NCBI RefSeq assembly: GCF_023544715.1
Contig: NZ_JAMJEZ010000021.1
Coordinates: 1-38,594 of the forward strand
Direction: 5' to 3'
Source: Pseudomonas eutrophicaquae
GTDB taxonomy: Bacteria; Pseudomonadota; Gammaproteobacteria; Pseudomonadales; Pseudomonadaceae
Length of the DNA: 38,594 nt
Shown here: positions 1 to 9,418 of the stretch, piece after piece
Numbering within the stretch: position 1 is the first letter of the stretch
Layout: the number at the start of each line of letters is the position of its first letter
Notes under the pieces: generated by a model
Database searches by the model: none
What the model saw: the letters and a program-made list of their open reading frames with translations, nothing else
Told to the model about the DNA's origin: nothing
Made by a program: the position numbers and the translations under genes

Positions 1-89
1 TTCGGCCTGAGCCAGGGTTGAACAGTAAAACCGAACAACCGGTTCGATCAACCGGAGCGCTTGGCGCTTCGCATCAATCGAGGCCGCAG

Positions 90-150
90 ATTCTACAGCA
101 GCCTTGCTTCCTGTCAAGCATCTTTTCGAAGAAATTTCCTTTCGAATTAA
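90..150 (-). promoter_or_regulatory. Strong sigma70 stable-RNA-type promoter with AT-rich UP-like element
   Basis: On the minus strand there is -35 TTGACA (112-117), a 16-bp spacer and -10 TAGAAT (90-95), followed by a GC-rich discriminator. Just upstream (about 118-150) is an A/T-rich stretch rich in TTCGAA and AAATTT, like an UP element. GC-rich discriminators and UP elements are typical of rRNA and tRNA promoters. Both promoters share a CAAGGCTG block in the spacer. The leader then holds small hairpins (39-55, stem CCGGTT/AACCGG; 56-68, stem AGCGC/GCGCT). No boxA or mature RNA is reached before the window ends. Confidence 0.7.
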
Positions 151-207
151 CCACTTGCGTTCAGCACTTGCTGCGTCAGCTGGTGTGCTACTGCAGCGAG
201 GTGGCGA

Positions 208-235
208 ATAATACAGCCTTGAAAATCGCTGTCAA
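208..235 (-). promoter_or_regulatory. Strong sigma70 promoter (distal of a tandem pair), reading off the left edge
   Basis: On the minus strand there is a perfect -35 TTGACA (230-235), a 16-bp spacer and a near-perfect -10 TATTAT (208-213). It begins right after the cysG stop codon and reads away from it, so it serves something left of the window. Together with the second promoter 118 bp downstream it resembles the tandem promoters of Pseudomonas rRNA operons. The rRNA identity is inference, because the transcript lies outside the window. Confidence 0.7.
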
Positions 236-254
236 CATCGAAAAGGATATTTTC

Positions 255-1649
255 TCAGCACGCATCGCCCTGACCTTCGAACCAGGCCAGCTTGTCACGC
301 AACTGCACCACTTCCCCCACAATCACCAGTGTCGGCGCATGCACTTCATGCTCTGCGACCAGCTGCGGCAGGTTCGCCAGCGTCCCCGCAAACACACGCT
401 GATTACGGGTGGTGCCCTGCTGGATCAGCGCAGCCGGTGTGTCGGCGCTTCGGCCATGGCGGATCAACTGCTCGCAGATCACCGGCAAACCGACCAACCC
501 CATATAGAACACCAGCGTCTGCCCCGGCGCCACCAGATCCTGCCAGGGGAGATTGGTGCTGTCGTCCTTGAGATGCCCCGTCACGAAACGCACTGACTGA
601 GCATGATCGCGGTGGGTCAACGGGATTCCCGCATAACTGGCGCATCCGGAAGCAGCTGTGATGCCAGGCACCACCTGAAAGGGCACGCCCTCCGCCGCCA
701 GCTCTTCAATCTCCTCGCCACCGCGTCCAAAAATGAACGGATCTCCGCCTTTCAGGCGCAGCACACGCTTACCCTGCTGCGCCAGACGCACCAGCAGCTG
801 ATTGATCTGCTCCTGCGGAACCGCGTGTTCGCTACGACGTTTGCCCACATAGATACGCTCGGCATCACGCCGGCACATATCGACGATTGCCGGCGCCACC
901 AGGCGATCGTAGAGCACCACATCAGCCTGCTGCATCAGACGCAGTGCACGGAACGTCAAAAGATCCGGATCCCCGGGACCCGCGCCCACCAGATAAACCT
1001 CACCGAGCGCCCGCTCCTGACTGCCCACCAGCTTCTCGGCCAATAGGTGCTCCGCCTCGCTTACACGCCCGGCCAGTGCCCGCTCGGCGATCGGTCCCTG
1101 AAAGACCTCCTCCCAGAACACCCGGCGCTGCTGCACATCACTGAAGCGTTGCTTGACCGCCCCGCGAAAACGCTTGGCAAGACCAGCCAGACGGCCATAC
1201 GCCGCAGGAATCATGGTCTCCAGACGCGCCCGCATCAGCCGGGTCAGGACCGGTGCATCCCCCCCACTGGAGACCGCAACCATCAGCGGCGAGCGATCGA
1301 CGATCGCCGGGAAGATCACGCTACACAGCTGCGGCGCATCCACCACATTGACTGGCAGGTTGCGTGCGCCGGCCTCCCGGGAGACCAGCGCGTTGAGCGG
1401 CAAATCATCCGTTGCGGCAATCACCAGCACACAGCCCTCCAGGTCAGCCACCTGATAGCCACGCAGCCGCAACTCCCCACCGCAGCGCACCACCAGCTCC
1501 TCCAGCGCCACCTCGATGTCTGGCGCCACCACCCGCAGGCGCGCACCGGCCTCAGCAAGCAGGCGCGCCTTGCGCAGAGCAATTTCGCCCCCGCCAACCA
1601 CCAGCACCAGGCGATCGCGCAGATTGTGGAACAAGGGAAGAAACTCCAT
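255..1649 (-). CDS. cysG: Siroheme synthase CysG
   Basis: Trifunctional enzyme making siroheme from uroporphyrinogen III for sulfite and nitrite reductases. The N-terminal half has the NAD-binding motif [15 protein letters not shown] (about residues 17-31) of the precorrin-2 dehydrogenase/ferrochelatase domain. The C-terminal half has the SAM-dependent uroporphyrinogen methyltransferase motif [15 protein letters not shown] and a later [13 protein letters not shown] signature. At 464 aa it has the usual CysG length. I chose the ATG at 1649 ([10 protein letters not shown]), preceded by GAGGT, over an in-frame ATG ten codons upstream. It follows serS on the same strand, an arrangement common in Pseudomonas. 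No hairpin terminator is visible after it; the outward stable-RNA promoters start almost at once. Confidence 0.96.
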   Translation of the reverse strand: MEFLPLFHNLRDRLVLVVGGGEIALRKARLLAEAGARLRVVAPDIEVALEELVVRCGGELRLRGYQVADLEGCVLVIAATDDLPLNALVSREAGARNLPVNVVDAPQLCSVIFPAIVDRSPLMVAVSSGGDAPVLTRLMRARLETMIPAAYGRLAGLAKRFRGAVKQRFSDVQQRRVFWEEVFQGPIAERALAGRVSEAEHLLAEKLVGSQERALGEVYLVGAGPGDPDLLTFRALRLMQQADVVLYDRLVAPAIVDMCRRDAERIYVGKRRSEHAVPQEQINQLLVRLAQQGKRVLRLKGGDPFIFGRGGEEIEELAAEGVPFQVVPGITAASGCASYAGIPLTHRDHAQSVRFVTGHLKDDSTNLPWQDLVAPGQTLVFYMGLVGLPVICEQLIRHGRSADTPAALIQQGTTRNQRVFAGTLANLPQLVAEHEVHAPTLVIVGEVVQLRDKLAWFEGQGDAC

Positions 1650-1767
1650 GGCGACCTCACCCGGATAACAGCCAAACAACAGCGGCTGACCCTACCGGAT
1701 CAGCCGCGCATACCCAATCAGCCACGCACTTTGAGTGCCACACCGACTACAAGGACTCAGTAACCGC

Positions 1768-3216
<1,449 letters not shown>

Positions 3217-3344
3217 TCATCGGCAAAAGCAATATCTACAGGATGGATGGCACCCTGCAGGGCAGCATAACGTGTGAAAATAGCACCCTGCACGGCGCGG
3301 CGCTCGAATCCGCATCCGGCCAACAACAATAAAAGGTTCAGGCA

Positions 3345-3443
3345 ATGCACAAATCACCCGCCCGCTGGCGGCACCTGACGGTGGCCGTCTTCGCCATCAC
3401 CCTGCTGCTGGTTCTACCCAACCTCGGCTGGCTGTTTCGCTGA
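3345..3443 (+). CDS. Hypothetical 32-aa single-span membrane peptide
   Basis: A short frame, MHKSPARWRHLTVAVFAITL and onward to LGWLFR then TGA, has a basic N-terminus followed by about 17 hydrophobic residues: the profile of a small inner-membrane peptide. An AAGG stretch sits about 10 nt before the ATG. It lies between the divergently transcribed serS and the plus-strand SulP gene. I do not recognise a family. It could be a real small protein, a leader peptide for the transporter, or chance. Confidence 0.4.
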   Translation: MHKSPARWRHLTVAVFAITLLLVLPNLGWLFR

Positions 3444-3553
3444 AGCCAAGCAGCGTTCCATCGCCCACGTGCCTGGTGGGCCGGATCGCCAACAGGTCGG
3501 CAGCGATGCTGGCCAGCCCATGGCAGCTTGCGTAGCATTTCGCCCTCCCCGAA

Positions 3554-3574
3554 CCCCGCACACCCGGTGCGGGG
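3554..3574 (+). promoter_or_regulatory. Perfect hairpin in the leader of the SulP gene
   Basis: CCCCGCAC and GTGCGGGG form an 8-bp stem with a 5-nt loop, ending 22 nt before the SulP start codon. There is no T-tract, so it is a weak terminator candidate for the small ORF upstream. A role as leader-RNA structure is also possible. Confidence 0.4.
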
Positions 3575-3595
3575 GCAGCAACGCAAGGTTTTCCC

Positions 3596-5041
3596 ATGTC
3601 CCTCAAACGTCTGCGCGCCGATCTGCTGGCCGGACTCACCACCTCCTTCGCCCTGGTGCCCGAGTGCATCGCCTTCGCCCTGGTAGCCCAGCTCAACCCG
3701 CTGATGGGCCTCTACGGCGCTTTCATTATCTGCACCCTCACCGCGCTGTTCGGCGGCCGACCGGGCATGGTTTCCGGCGCGGCCGGCTCGATGGCAGTGG
3801 TCATCATCGCACTGGTGGTGGAGCACGGCGCCCAGTATCTGCTGGCCACCGTGCTGCTGGGCGGGCTGATCATGCTGGCCTTCGGCCTGCTGCGCCTGGG
3901 CAAGCTGATCCGCATGGTGCCGCACCCGGTGATGCTCGGCTTCGTCAACGGGCTGGCGATCGTCATCGCCCTGTCCCAGCTGGAGCACTTCCAGAGTGAG
4001 GGCGCCTGGCTGAGCGGCGCCTCGCTGTACCTGATGCTGGCCCTGGTGGTCGTGACCATGGCCATCGTCTACCTGCTGCCGCGCCTGACCCGCACGGTGC
4101 CGCCGGCGCTGGTGGCCATTCTTGGCGTCGGACTGGCGGTCTGGCTGCTGGAGCTGCCGACCCACACGCTGGGCGACATGGCCAGCATCGCCGGCGGCCT
4201 GCCCACCTTCGCCCTGCCGGACATCCCCTGGAACCTGCAGACACTGCTGATCATCGCCCCGTATGCCTTCCTGATGGCGATGGTCGGCCTGCTGGAAACC
4301 CTGCTGACCCTCAACCTGACCGATGAAATCACCCAGAGCCGCGGCTATCCGGATCGCGAGTGCACCGCGCTGGGCGCCGCCAATATCGCCTCGGGCCTGT
4401 TTGGCGGCATGGGCGGCTGCGCGATGATCGGCCAGACGATGATCAACCTCGGCTCCGGCGGTCGCGGCCGGCTGTCCGGCGTGGTGGCCGGGGTGATGAT
4501 CCTGCTGTTCGTGCTGTTCCTCGCGCCGCTAATCGAGCGCATCCCGCTGGCCGCGCTGGTCGGGGTGATGTTCGTGGTCGCCCAGCAGACCTTTGCCTGG
4601 GCCTCGCTGCGGGTGCTGGGCAAGGTGCCGCGCAATGATGCGCTGGTGATCGTGGCGGTGACGGTGATCACCGTGTTCACCGACCTCGCCACCGCCGTGC
4701 TGTGCGGCATCGTCATCGCGGCGCTGAACTTTGCCTGGCAGCAAGCGCGCGAGCTGTATGCCGATGGTGACCTGCAAGCCGATGGCAGCAAACTCTATCG
4801 CCTGCATGGCACGCTGTTCTTCGCCTCCACCACGCCGTTTCTCAACCTGTTCGATGTGGCCAGCGATCCCGAGCGGGTCACCCTCGATTGCCGGCATCTG
4901 AGTTTTGTCGATTACTCGGCGATTGCCTCGCTGAAGACCCTGCGCGAGCGCTACAGCCGGGCCGGTAAACATCTGCGCGTGCTGCACCTCTCCGAGCGCT
5001 GCAAACAGCTGCTGCGCCGCGCCGGTGTGCAGCACGACTGA
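3596..5041 (+). CDS. SulP-family anion transporter with STAS domain
   Basis: Predicted inner-membrane carrier of the SLC26/SulP family, whose members move sulfate, bicarbonate or other anions. The N-terminal motif LLAGLTTSFALVPECIAFAL matches the family's first membrane segments. Many hydrophobic spans follow to about residue 375, then a soluble STAS domain (about 385-481) with the segment VTLDCRHLSFVDYSAIASLK. At 481 aa it is a short SulP. The start has AAGG about 8 nt upstream. It is monocistronic between a leader hairpin and a strong hairpin after the stop. The substrate cannot be read from sequence. Confidence 0.92.
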   Translation: MSLKRLRADLLAGLTTSFALVPECIAFALVAQLNPLMGLYGAFIICTLTALFGGRPGMVSGAAGSMAVVIIALVVEHGAQYLLATVLLGGLIMLAFGLLRLGKLIRMVPHPVMLGFVNGLAIVIALSQLEHFQSEGAWLSGASLYLMLALVVVTMAIVYLLPRLTRTVPPALVAILGVGLAVWLLELPTHTLGDMASIAGGLPTFALPDIPWNLQTLLIIAPYAFLMAMVGLLETLLTLNLTDEITQSRGYPDRECTALGAANIASGLFGGMGGCAMIGQTMINLGSGGRGRLSGVVAGVMILLFVLFLAPLIERIPLAALVGVMFVVAQQTFAWASLRVLGKVPRNDALVIVAVTVITVFTDLATAVLCGIVIAALNFAWQQARELYADGDLQADGSKLYRLHGTLFFASTTPFLNLFDVASDPERVTLDCRHLSFVDYSAIASLKTLRERYSRAGKHLRVLHLSERCKQLLRRAGVQHD

Positions 5042-5046
5042 GCCAC

Positions 5047-5075
5047 GGCGCTGCCGCGCGCCGTGCGGCAGCGCC
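5047..5075 (+). terminator. Terminator-like hairpin after the SulP gene
   Basis: GGCGCTGCCGC and GCGGCAGCGCC form a perfect 11-bp stem with a 7-nt loop, 5 bp after the SulP stop codon. The stem is strong, but no T-run follows, so intrinsic termination is likely rather than certain. Confidence 0.6.
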
Positions 5076-5260
5076 CCCAACGGCGCATTGCGCGAAAGAC
5101 GCGCGCCAGCGCGGGCGATTCTGCTACTGTCCGGACGACCCTCTGTGGAAGCCTGAACATCCTCTCGCCGCATTCCCCCTGCTAGGCCGAGGGCCAGGAG
5201 GCGGGTCAAGGCGAGGCAAATGCCCTTGATTTAAGTCTGGATGCCTATACAGTTATCCGT

Positions 5261-6565
5261 ATGGAACGGCGCAAAGTCACCTTCAAGCTCTATCCCACGG
5301 CCAGCCAGCGCAAGCGGCTGGACGGCTGGGTGCGTCTGCACGCCGAGCTGTACAACGCCGCGCTCCAGGAGCGCATCGAGGCGTACCGCAAGGCCGGCAT
5401 CTCGATCAGTTACTACGACCAGCAGAACACCCTGCCGGCCATCAAGCAGTTCCGCCCGGAGCTGGTGGAGCTGGGCAGTCATGCCTTGCAGGAAACCCTG
5501 CGCCGGCTGGATCGGGCCTTTCAGGCCTTCTTCCGCCAGGTCAAGGCCGGGCAGACGCCGGGTTTCCCGCGCTTCAAATCCAGCGCCCGATTCTCAGGGT
5601 TCACCTACCCCGATCCCTCCGGCTGGAAGCTGCTCCAGCAGGGGCCGCGTGATGGCACCCTGCGGCTGGGCAGCGGTAAGGACGCCATGATGATCCGCCT
5701 GCGCGGACGCCACCGTTTTGCCGAGTTCACGCCCAACGACCTGACCCTCAGCCGTCGACGCAACCTTGCTACCGGAGAGGACCAGTGGACGGCCTCGATC
5801 ACCCTGCGGGTGCCCGCGTCGGTCTGTGCGCGGCAGCGCACAGGCGACGAAGCCGTAGGCGTCGATTTCGGCCTGGAGCACTGGGCGAACTTCGACGATG
5901 GCTCCACCCTCGACAACCCGCGCTGGCTGCGCGAGGCACTACCCCGGCTGGCCGCCCTGCAACGTCAACGGGCTCGGAAGCGGCGCGGCTCACACCGTTA
6001 CCGCCAGCTGTCCCAGCAGATTGCCCGGTTGCATCAGCGCATCGCTGACCGACGCCGGGACTTCATCCACCGGGAAACCTCGGCCCTGGTGCAGCGCTGT
6101 GCGCTGATCGCCACCGAGGAACTGACCCCGAAGAACATGAGTCGCAGCGCCAAGGGCGCGGTCGAAGCACCGGGCCGGCGCGTGCGGCAGAAGGCTGGGC
6201 TCAACCGGGAGATCCTTTCGGTCGGGTTCGGCATGGCGCACCAGATGCTCCAGTACAAAGCGGCAGAAGCTGGTACTCGGCTGCATCTGGCCTTCACCCG
6301 CCAACTCAAACCCTCGCAGCGCTGCTCCGGCTGCTGGGCCGTGGTGCCCAAGACGCTCAACGAGCGCTGGCACCTGTGCCCGCACTGCGGTTGCTCACTG
6401 CCGAGGGATCAGAACAGCGCCAGGGTCGTATTGCTCGACGCCTGGACGCCGGGACACACGCCTGGGACGGGCGTGGCGGCGAGACTCAAGCCTCTGCCCG
6501 CGCAAGCGGCCAAGCCCAGGTCGAAGACCCGCGAAACCCCCACTACAACCGCAACAGCGGTTTAG
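5261..6565 (+). CDS. tnpB: TnpB RNA-guided nuclease (IS605 OrfB family)
   Basis: TnpB proteins are omega-RNA-guided DNA nucleases, ancestors of Cas12, that help IS605-family elements persist. All RuvC catalytic positions appear intact: D202 in GVDFGLEHWA, E286 in IATEELTP and D383 in PRDQNSA. The target nucleic-acid-binding zinc finger is present (C355, C358, C373, C376). The N-terminal motif KVTFKLYPTASQRKRLDGW is typical. Length 434 aa is normal to slightly long. The C-terminal about 45 residues are low-complexity and basic; they probably reflect the overlapping omega RNA rather than a folded domain. No clear Shine-Dalgarno is seen before the ATG. With no tnpA nearby, mobility would need help in trans. 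Confidence 0.93.
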   Translation: MERRKVTFKLYPTASQRKRLDGWVRLHAELYNAALQERIEAYRKAGISISYYDQQNTLPAIKQFRPELVELGSHALQETLRRLDRAFQAFFRQVKAGQTPGFPRFKSSARFSGFTYPDPSGWKLLQQGPRDGTLRLGSGKDAMMIRLRGRHRFAEFTPNDLTLSRRRNLATGEDQWTASITLRVPASVCARQRTGDEAVGVDFGLEHWANFDDGSTLDNPRWLREALPRLAALQRQRARKRRGSHRYRQLSQQIARLHQRIADRRRDFIHRETSALVQRCALIATEELTPKNMSRSAKGAVEAPGRRVRQKAGLNREILSVGFGMAHQMLQYKAAEAGTRLHLAFTRQLKPSQRCSGCWAVVPKTLNERWHLCPHCGCSLPRDQNSARVVLLDAWTPGHTPGTGVAARLKPLPAQAAKPRSKTRETPTTTATAV

Positions 6566-6579
6566 TGGCGGGAGAGTTC
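6430..6579 (+). ncRNA. Probable omega RNA (reRNA) scaffold of TnpB
   Basis: In characterised TnpB systems the guide scaffold is made from the 3' end of tnpB through the element's right end, and flanking DNA forms the guide. Here the 3' end of tnpB runs into an AACCGC-AACA-GCGGTT hairpin ending near GAGAGTTCA at 6579. If that is the boundary, the guide would be the first codons of the downstream LuxR gene. Placement is by analogy; the 5' limit is a guess. Confidence 0.5.
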
Positions 6580-9252
6580 ATGCCGATGTCCGCCCTGCCG
6601 CTCGATCCCAGCCAGCACCGTCCGCCCTGCCTCGCCCCACGACTGCTACCACGCAGCCGCCTGTTGCACCTGCTGCAGGAGGCCGGCGAGCGTCCTTGCC
6701 GTCTGATCCTGCTCAGCGCCCCGCTGGGCTATGGCAAAAGCACGCTGCTGGCCCAATACGCCGAACGCCTGTCCACGCCCTGGGCCTGGTATCGCCTGAG
6801 CGCCGCCGACAATCAGCCCCAGCATCTGCTGCGCCAGCTCAGCCAGGCCTTTGGCCTGCCATTTGCCGATCCTGCCGACTCCAGCCGCGAGGCACTGACC
6901 CTGCTGTGGCGGCGTCTGCTGCAGCATCTGGAGACGCTCGGCCCGTTCACGCTGCTGCTGGATGACCTGCAGCGGCTGCGTCACCCGCAGGCCTGCCAGT
7001 ACCTCGATCAGCTGCTGCGCTTTGCCCCACCCTCGCTGCAACTGATCGCTGCCACAGAGGGCACCCCCGCGCTGCCCCTTGAGCACCTGCGCTGTCAGGA
7101 GCGGCTGGCGATCGTCGAGGCCAGCGAGCTGAGTCTGGACAGCGAGGAGCTCCATCACCTGGCCCGCCTGCGCGGCCTGACGCTCGACAGCGACCTGCTG
7201 CACCGCCTGCGCGCCGCCAGCGAGGGCTGGCTCACTGGCCTGTTGTTCTGGCTCAGCGCGCACCGTGAGCTGGCACCCACCGCCGCCGCCCCGGAACTGC
7301 TGCGCAGCGTCACCCAGCAGGCCGACACCCACCTGGCGGCCTTTTTCGAGGAGGAACTGTTCGCGGGCCTGCCTACCGAGCTGCTCGCATTCATGGAGCA
7401 GACCTCGGTGGTCCAGACCTTCGAGCCGGCGCTGGCCGATCTGCTCAGTGGCCGTCACGACAGCGCCGCGCTGATCCGCACGCTGCTGCGCCGGGATCTG
7501 TTCCTCGAGCCGCGTCCCGGTGCCGATAACGAGCTGCGCTACCACGGCATTCTGCGCGCCGTGCTCTATCGGCGCCTGCAGCAGCGCGACCAGGCGGCGT
7601 GCCTGCAGCTGCACCGCCAGGCCGCCGACTGGCTGCTGGCACGGCGCCGCTACTCGGAAGCCATCCACCAATACGGCCGCGCCGGCGATTTTCATGCCGT
7701 GCTCACGATTGCCGAGCGGCACACTTTCGATCTGCTGCGCGACGGCCAGGTCAATGCGCTGGTCGACCTGCTCGGGCAGGTCGAGGTCAACGGCCAGCCG
7801 GGCAGCGATCACTTCACGCTGGCGATCAGCGAAGCCTCGATCGTGCTGGTCACCAATAACCTCGCGCGCATTCAGGGCTGCATCCAGCGCCTGCGCCAGC
7901 TGCAGCGTCAGGGCATCGTCAAGCACCCCGAGCGGGTCCAGCAGACCATCACCTACCTGCGCACCCTGCTGGCTTTTCTCGGCGGCAACCTGCGCCACGG
8001 GCTGGAACTGGCGGACCGGGGACTGCTGCAAGCGCCGACGCGCAATGCCGCCCGGGCCGTGCTGCACCTCAACCGCGCGCGCTGTTTGTTTGCGCTGGGG
8101 ACGCTACAGCATGCGCGAGAGGCGGCGCAGCAGGCACTGGAGGACTTCAGTGCCTTCGGCTTTAGCGGCTTCATCAATATCCCGCACCTGTTGTGCGGAC
8201 AGATCGAACTGGCACAAGGCGACAGCGCCGCTGCCATGCGCCGCTTTCTTGCCCTGGAGCAGCAGTCGCCAGCCACCGCCTCGCGCAATGTCTATGAAGT
8301 CTTCCATCAGCTCGGCCTGGCGCTGGCATTGATTCAACAGAATCACCTCAAACCGGCGCATCAGCGCCTGCTGCGGGCTGAAACCCTGGCGCTAGGGTTT
8401 CCCCATTCAGCGGCGCTAGCGCTGGTGCTGCATCACCAAGCCTGCCTGCACGATGCACTGGGCGAGACCGCACGCGCCCGGGCGCGCTGGGATGAGGCGC
8501 GGCGGCTAGCCCGCACGTTCCGCCAGTTCGGCCTCTACCGTCTGGCCGGCGCCTGGCGGGCGCGGCTGGCGGTGCGCGAGCGTGACCAGGCGTTCATTCT
8601 CGACTGGCTGCAGGAATGGCACTGGTGCCAGCGTCACTATGGCGAGGATCTGATGCCGGACGAGTGGCTGGCCTATGCCTGGGTACAGCGTCATCTCGGC
8701 CAGCCGGCCGTCGCCACGCAGATACTCGACCGCCTGCAGCCGCAGGCCAGGAGCGAGCGAAACCTGCGCCTGCAGCTGGATCTGTGGCTGCTGGCCGCCA
8801 CCTTGCAGCAGGATCGCGGCGAAACGCAGGCCGCGCTGGTCAGCCTGGATCAGGCCCTGCAGCAGGCGCTGAGCCATGGCTTTGCCCAGCTGCTGCACTA
8901 TGAGGGGCGCACACTGGAAAGCCTGCTGCGCCAGCTGCTGCAACCTGCGCTACGCCGTCAGGCCGGGTTATCTACCCCCCTGCCGGATGCCGCCGCACTG
9001 GCCAGCCTGCTGCCGGCCTTGCCCGGCGCGGGCCTGCCCGCCCAGCAAACCCTGCTCGAGCCGCTGACCCGCCGCGAACTGGACGTGCTGCGCTACATGG
9101 CGCGCGGCTACACCAACCAGCAACTGGCCGACAGCCTGTTTGTCAGCCTGAGCACGGTGAAGACCCACATCAACAACCTGTTCCGCAAGCTGGAGGTCAG
9201 CGACCGCGACGCCGCGCTGCAGAGCGCCCGCCAGCGGCGCCTGCTCGACTGA
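6580..9252 (+). CDS. MalT/LAL-type LuxR-family transcriptional regulator
   Basis: Large ATP-binding LuxR regulator (890 aa from this start). It has a Walker A motif APLGYGKST (about residues 47-55), a Walker B segment LLLDDLQRL, a long helical TPR-like middle, and a C-terminal LuxR helix-turn-helix (LTRRELDVLRYMARGYTNQQ, then STVKTHINNLFRKLEV). Members sense small ligands and activate catabolic operons. The start could be 6580 or 6586 (MPMS). The Shine-Dalgarno GGGAGAG comes from what appears to be the right end of the TnpB element. The frame is open further upstream into tnpB, but that part is not LuxR-like. The FadB-like and thiolase genes follow on the same strand and are the likeliest targets. 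Confidence 0.9.
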   Translation: MPMSALPLDPSQHRPPCLAPRLLPRSRLLHLLQEAGERPCRLILLSAPLGYGKSTLLAQYAERLSTPWAWYRLSAADNQPQHLLRQLSQAFGLPFADPADSSREALTLLWRRLLQHLETLGPFTLLLDDLQRLRHPQACQYLDQLLRFAPPSLQLIAATEGTPALPLEHLRCQERLAIVEASELSLDSEELHHLARLRGLTLDSDLLHRLRAASEGWLTGLLFWLSAHRELAPTAAAPELLRSVTQQADTHLAAFFEEELFAGLPTELLAFMEQTSVVQTFEPALADLLSGRHDSAALIRTLLRRDLFLEPRPGADNELRYHGILRAVLYRRLQQRDQAACLQLHRQAADWLLARRRYSEAIHQYGRAGDFHAVLTIAERHTFDLLRDGQVNALVDLLGQVEVNGQPGSDHFTLAISEASIVLVTNNLARIQGCIQRLRQLQRQGIVKHPERVQQTITYLRTLLAFLGGNLRHGLELADRGLLQAPTRNAARAVLHLNRARCLFALGTLQHAREAAQQALEDFSAFGFSGFINIPHLLCGQIELAQGDSAAAMRRFLALEQQSPATASRNVYEVFHQLGLALALIQQNHLKPAHQRLLRAETLALGFPHSAALALVLHHQACLHDALGETARARARWDEARRLARTFRQFGLYRLAGAWRARLAVRERDQAFILDWLQEWHWCQRHYGEDLMPDEWLAYAWVQRHLGQPAVATQILDRLQPQARSERNLRLQLDLWLLAATLQQDRGETQAALVSLDQALQQALSHGFAQLLHYEGRTLESLLRQLLQPALRRQAGLSTPLPDAAALASLLPALPGAGLPAQQTLLEPLTRRELDVLRYMARGYTNQQLADSLFVSLSTVKTHINNLFRKLEVSDRDAALQSARQRRLLD

Positions 9253-9377
9253 GCGCCGCCCGCAGCCTCTCAGGCGTCCACCCACGGCGCCCCTCTCCAC
9301 CTGGCAAATCCACCCGCAGTTCGACGCACAGCGGACCGGCAACTTGCTACAAACCAGGCGTCCTATCCTGCAACCGA

Positions 9378-9397
9378 CCGGCGTAGCCAAACGCCGG
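9378..9397 (+). promoter_or_regulatory. Perfect hairpin before the FadB-like gene
   Basis: CCGGCGT and ACGCCGG form a 7-bp stem with a 6-nt loop, ending 22 nt before the start codon at 9419. It could be the terminator of the LuxR gene (no T-tract) or leader structure of the next operon. The offset equals that of the hairpin before the SulP gene. Confidence 0.4.
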
Positions 9398-9418
9398 CTC
9401 AACTGACAAAGGTTCGCC

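Larger units (their letters stand above)
5206..6579 (+). mobile_element. Stand-alone TnpB element (IS605/IS1341-like), approximate limits
   Basis: The element carries tnpB but no Y1 transposase (tnpA) gene. At the left, an imperfect hairpin with TCAAGG/CCTTGA arms (5206-5229) lies 31 bp before tnpB and is followed by TTGAT (5226-5230), like the target motif known for ISDra2. At the right, a hairpin (about 6537-6569) with arms CCACTACAACCGC and GCGGTTTAGTGG is followed by GGGAGAGTTCA. These subterminal hairpins are typical of IS605-family ends. Exact ends are inferred. The element is as GC-rich as its surroundings, so it may be old. Confidence 0.6.

Noticed and set aside
39-55. Possible tRNA T-arm (GGTTCGATCAACC-like)
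   Set aside because: No acceptor, D-arm or anticodon arm can be built around it; it is a simple hairpin in the presumed RNA leader.
5240-5262. Imperfect palindrome around the tnpB start codon as an operator
   Set aside because: Arms are only 5-6 bases with a mismatch; could easily be chance.
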